Below, one piece after another: positions 5,995 through 7,404 of a stretch of DNA of 7,404 bases; within the stretch, counting starts at the first letter, position 1, and every line of letters starts with the position of its first letter. The notes under the pieces are model-generated. The model saw nothing but the letters and a program-made list of their open reading frames with translations, was not told where the DNA came from and searched no databases. Origin of the DNA: Butyricicoccus sp. (lineage in GTDB: Bacteria > Bacillota > Clostridia > Oscillospirales > Butyricicoccaceae); NCBI GenBank assembly GCA_020025755.1, contig JAHHRO010000068.1:1-7404 (forward strand), written 5' to 3'. Position numbers and translations under genes: made by a program.

Positions 5995-6579
5995 ATGAAT
6001 GTACAGATCGATATTTCAAACACCTTGCTCAGAACAGAACGACTCATTTTACGTCCATGGAAGCAAAGTGATTTGGATGACTTTTTTGCGTATGCTTCCG
6101 TAGACGGCGTCGGACAAATGGCAGGTTGGCTGCCACATGAAACAAAAGAAGTCTCGCAGATGATTCTCGATCTGTTTATAGAGGGAAAACGAACCTTTGC
6201 ACTGGAATACCAAGGCAAAGTGATTGGCTCGATTGGAATCGAAGAATATGTTGAGGCTGAACTTCCGGAGTGTCAGAATTTTCAAGGACGCGAAATTGGG
6301 TATGTGCTTTCGAAAGAATACTGGGGACAGGGGCTCATGCCGGAAGCGGTTCGGAAAGTGATTGACTATTTATTTGATGAGGTACATCTTGATTTTATTG
6401 CATGTGGATATTTTCTGAGAAACCAGCAGTCTGCGAGGGTGCAGGAAAAATGTGGGTTCTCCTTTGTGAAAGAGGTTGTGCACACAACCGGATATGGAAC
6501 AAAAGAGGCAACCAATTTGAATATTCTATGGGAAAAGGATGATTGCGAAAAGAATAGATCACATAGGATTTGTATTTAG
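5995..6579 (+). CDS. GNAT acetyltransferase, RimJ/RimL-like
   Basis: The 194-residue protein transfers acetyl from acetyl-CoA to an amine. RimJ and RimL relatives acetylate ribosomal protein N-termini, while other members of this group act on antibiotics or small metabolites, so the substrate is open. Family marks are TERLILRPWKQSDLDDFF (residues 14-31), the strand and CoA loop IGYVLSKEYWGQGLMPEAV (101-119) with WGQG in the pyrophosphate-binding turn, and NQQSARVQEKCGF (143-155). The start at 5995 is set by the GGGAGGG site. It follows the operon terminator by about 30 bases, too little for an obvious promoter of its own, so it may depend on read-through or on a promoter I cannot see. It converges on ruvX. 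Its A/T-rich base use resembles the unknown gene before it more than the pyr genes, which may point to a later arrival (inference). Confidence 0.9.
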   Translation: MNVQIDISNTLLRTERLILRPWKQSDLDDFFAYASVDGVGQMAGWLPHETKEVSQMILDLFIEGKRTFALEYQGKVIGSIGIEEYVEAELPECQNFQGREIGYVLSKEYWGQGLMPEAVRKVIDYLFDEVHLDFIACGYFLRNQQSARVQEKCGFSFVKEVVHTTGYGTKEATNLNILWEKDDCEKNRSHRICI

Positions 6580-6588
6580 GTACAGAAT

Positions 6589-6626
6589 AAAAGTACCAAT
6601 ATGAGGAAAATCATTTGGTACTTTTT
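6589..6626. terminator. Bidirectional terminator between the acetyltransferase gene and ruvX
   Basis: An 11-bp perfect stem (6589-6599 with 6615-6625; core AGTACC/GGTACT) continues past a single bulged T into four more pairs (6601-6604 with 6611-6614) and a GGAAAA loop. It ends in T5 on the plus strand (6622-6626) and TTTT on the minus strand (6589-6592). It lies between the stops at 6579 and 6643 of two convergent genes and can serve both. Confidence 0.85.
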
Positions 6627-6642
6627 ATCGTATATTCTTGGG

Positions 6643-7059
6643 TCAGCGGAGACGTTGGGAATCCAAATAGCCCTGTAAAATCAGAGTTGCAGCAACGGCA
6701 TCTACATTTTTGCGGTGCTGCTTGGCTTTTTTGCCAGCCTGATGCAGAATCTGGTGTGCTTCAACCGTGGTGCGGCGTTCATCCCACAGAATAACAGGTA
6801 CGCCGGTCTGTGCGGTGAGATCGTCTGCAAGCTGTGCACACTTTTCTGCACGCTCACCAATAGAGCCGTCCATATTTTTGGGATAACCCAATACAATGCG
6901 CTCGATTTTATTTTCACGGATGAAAGCCGTGAGTTTTTCGAGGAGTTTATCGCGATTCCATTCAGAGATGACGGACGGAGAACCGGCAAGCAGTCCGGTG
7001 GGGTCGGAAGTGGAAAGCCCGGTGCGGGCGTCTCCGTAGTCGATACCTAAGATCTTCAA
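6643..7059 (-). CDS. ruvX: RuvX/YqgF, RNase H-fold Holliday junction resolvase-like protein
   Basis: The 138-residue length is typical of the family. It opens with MKILGIDYGDARTG (residues 1-14), where D7 is the first catalytic acid of the RNase H fold. IVLGYPKNMDGSIGERA (55-71), LWDERRTTVEA (91-101, acids D93 and E94) and KNVDAVAA (117-124, D120) supply the remaining family motifs. YqgF proteins are linked to Holliday junction processing, 16S rRNA 5' end maturation and transcription restart; which one applies here cannot be told. The start is a TTG at 7057-7059 with AAGGAGG 8 bases upstream. The reading frame stays open for over 100 further codons, but that stretch includes the promoter and has no family resemblance, so it is excluded. 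The gene is alone in this direction within the window and shares a terminator with its convergent neighbour. Confidence 0.94.
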   Translation of the reverse strand: MKILGIDYGDARTGLSTSDPTGLLAGSPSVISEWNRDKLLEKLTAFIRENKIERIVLGYPKNMDGSIGERAEKCAQLADDLTAQTGVPVILWDERRTTVEAHQILHQAGKKAKQHRKNVDAVAATLILQGYLDSQRLR

Positions 7060-7067
7060 AAGTTTGT

Positions 7068-7074
7068 CCTCCTT
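7068..7074 (-). promoter_or_regulatory. Ribosome binding site that fixes the ruvX TTG start
   Basis: AAGGAGG on the minus strand with an 8-base spacer to TTG (7057-7059). The nearest in-frame ATG upstream overlaps the promoter -10 box, so it cannot be on the transcript made from that promoter. Confidence 0.87.
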
Positions 7075-7111
7075 ACAGGGAAAATCAATGGGGAAAGTTG
7101 TTGTTTTTGCC

Positions 7112-7140
7112 ATTATAGCACAGAGGGATACGTTTGTATA
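7112..7140 (-). promoter_or_regulatory. Extended -10 promoter of ruvX
   Basis: On the minus strand, TATACA (7135-7140, 4/6) is followed after 17 bases by a perfect TATAAT (7112-7117), preceded by TGC, which makes an extended -10 element. The start would be near 7105, with a leader of about 45 nt before the TTG start of ruvX. Confidence 0.8.
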
Positions 7141-7172
7141 GAGAAGGGGATTGAGCATCTGTCTGATTTTTA

Positions 7173-7194
7173 TTTCTGCAAAATGATTTGCTTC
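7173..7194 (+). repeat. Direct repeat, copy 1
   Basis: TTTCTGC, a short A-rich spacer, then GATTTGCTTC. The same layout recurs at 7239-7261 with a spacer one base longer. It lies just upstream of the ruvX promoter. Confidence 0.7.
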
Positions 7195-7238
7195 AGAGTA
7201 AACAGTAACGTTTTTGGGGGAATCCGTTGGTTTTTTCT

Positions 7239-7261
7239 TTTCTGCTAAAAAGATTTGCTTC
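7239..7261 (+). repeat. Direct repeat, copy 2
   Basis: TTTCTGC and GATTTGCTTC match copy 1 exactly; the A-rich spacer between them is 6 bases instead of 5. A GC-rich hairpin region follows directly. Confidence 0.7.
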
Positions 7262-7338
7262 GAGAAGCAGAGAAACGTGTCGCGGCCGCGCGACGGCGGC
7301 ATAAGGGCTGGACACCTTACGGTTTCCTTGCCCTTATG
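7256..7338. repeat. Cluster of three hairpins in a GC-rich non-coding stretch
   Basis: Three inverted repeats follow one another. TGCTT/AAGCA (7256-7260 with 7265-7269) has a 4-nt loop. GTCGCG/CGCGAC (7279-7284 with 7289-7294) has a 4-nt loop. CATAAGGGC/GCCCTTATG (7300-7308 with 7330-7338) extends inward as GGA-mismatch-ACC to a TTAC loop. No T tract follows any of them. The stretch is far more GC-rich than the A/T-rich DNA before it. It may be part of a dispersed repeat or structured RNA that continues past the window edge. Confidence 0.65.
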
Positions 7339-7404
7339 AATCCCGCCCTTCCCTTCCATCCGGTGAAGAATGGCAATGCCCCAAGGGTCGTAAAGTATGA
7401 ACTC

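Larger units (their letters stand above)
7141..7404. other. Right-end stretch without a convincing gene
   Basis: Upstream of the ruvX promoter I find no gene I can support. The stretch holds two direct repeats and three hairpins. One minus-strand frame is open from the window edge (7404) straight into ruvX, but its predicted peptide is rich in Lys, Gly, Arg and Pro, lacks family motifs, and crosses the hairpins and promoter. It could be the end of a gene starting outside the window, but a non-coding repeat read in an open frame is more likely. Confidence 0.5.

Noticed and set aside
1..7404. CRISPR array, insertion sequence, tRNA, rRNA, phage or defence genes
   Set aside because: No regular spaced repeats, transposase motifs, tRNA-like cloverleaf or toxin/nuclease families were seen. 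The gene content is metabolic and housekeeping.

Overview
The window looks like ordinary chromosomal DNA of a low-to-mid GC Gram-positive anaerobe. A clostridial, possibly Oscillospirales-like, host is my inference. The reasons are the strong AAGGAGG-type ribosome binding sites, a class 1B dihydroorotate dehydrogenase with its PyrK flavin/iron-sulfur subunit, a CcdA protein fused to a surface TlpA-like thioredoxin domain, and short T-tailed intrinsic terminators. Taxonomy cannot be fixed more tightly from the sequence alone.

Layout. Positions 1-95 hold terminator hairpins. Positions 96-1773 (minus strand) are a two-gene thiol redox operon: a small cytosolic thioredoxin (first gene) and a CcdA-TlpA fusion (second gene). 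It is driven by a near-consensus promoter at 1853-1881. A second promoter pointing the other way (1902-1930) drives a flavodoxin-like protein (1997-2488). Positions 2608-5917 (plus strand) are a tightly packed operon: pyrK, pyrD, a histidine phosphatase fused to a GNAT acetyltransferase, and a small membrane-anchored or exported protein of unknown function. The operon has its own promoter at 2540-2568 and ends at a strong terminator (5928-5965). A free-standing RimJ-type GNAT acetyltransferase follows (5995-6579). It converges on ruvX (minus strand, 6643-7059), and the two share a hairpin that can terminate in both directions (6589-6626). The last 345 bases hold the ruvX promoter, then a non-coding-looking stretch with a direct repeat and three hairpins that runs off the window edge.

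How the genes work together. Thioredoxin, CcdA and the TlpA-like domain form a plausible complete electron relay from cytosolic thiols to the outer face of the membrane. PyrK and PyrD form the NAD-linked dihydroorotate dehydrogenase of pyrimidine synthesis. The phosphatase-GNAT fusion is translationally coupled to pyrD, but its substrates cannot be read from the sequence. RuvX is a housekeeping RNase H-fold protein.

I see no phage, CRISPR, defence or insertion-sequence genes. The least explained items are the phosphatase-GNAT fusion, the last operon gene with its perfect 12-bp inverted repeat, and the structured repeat region at the right end.
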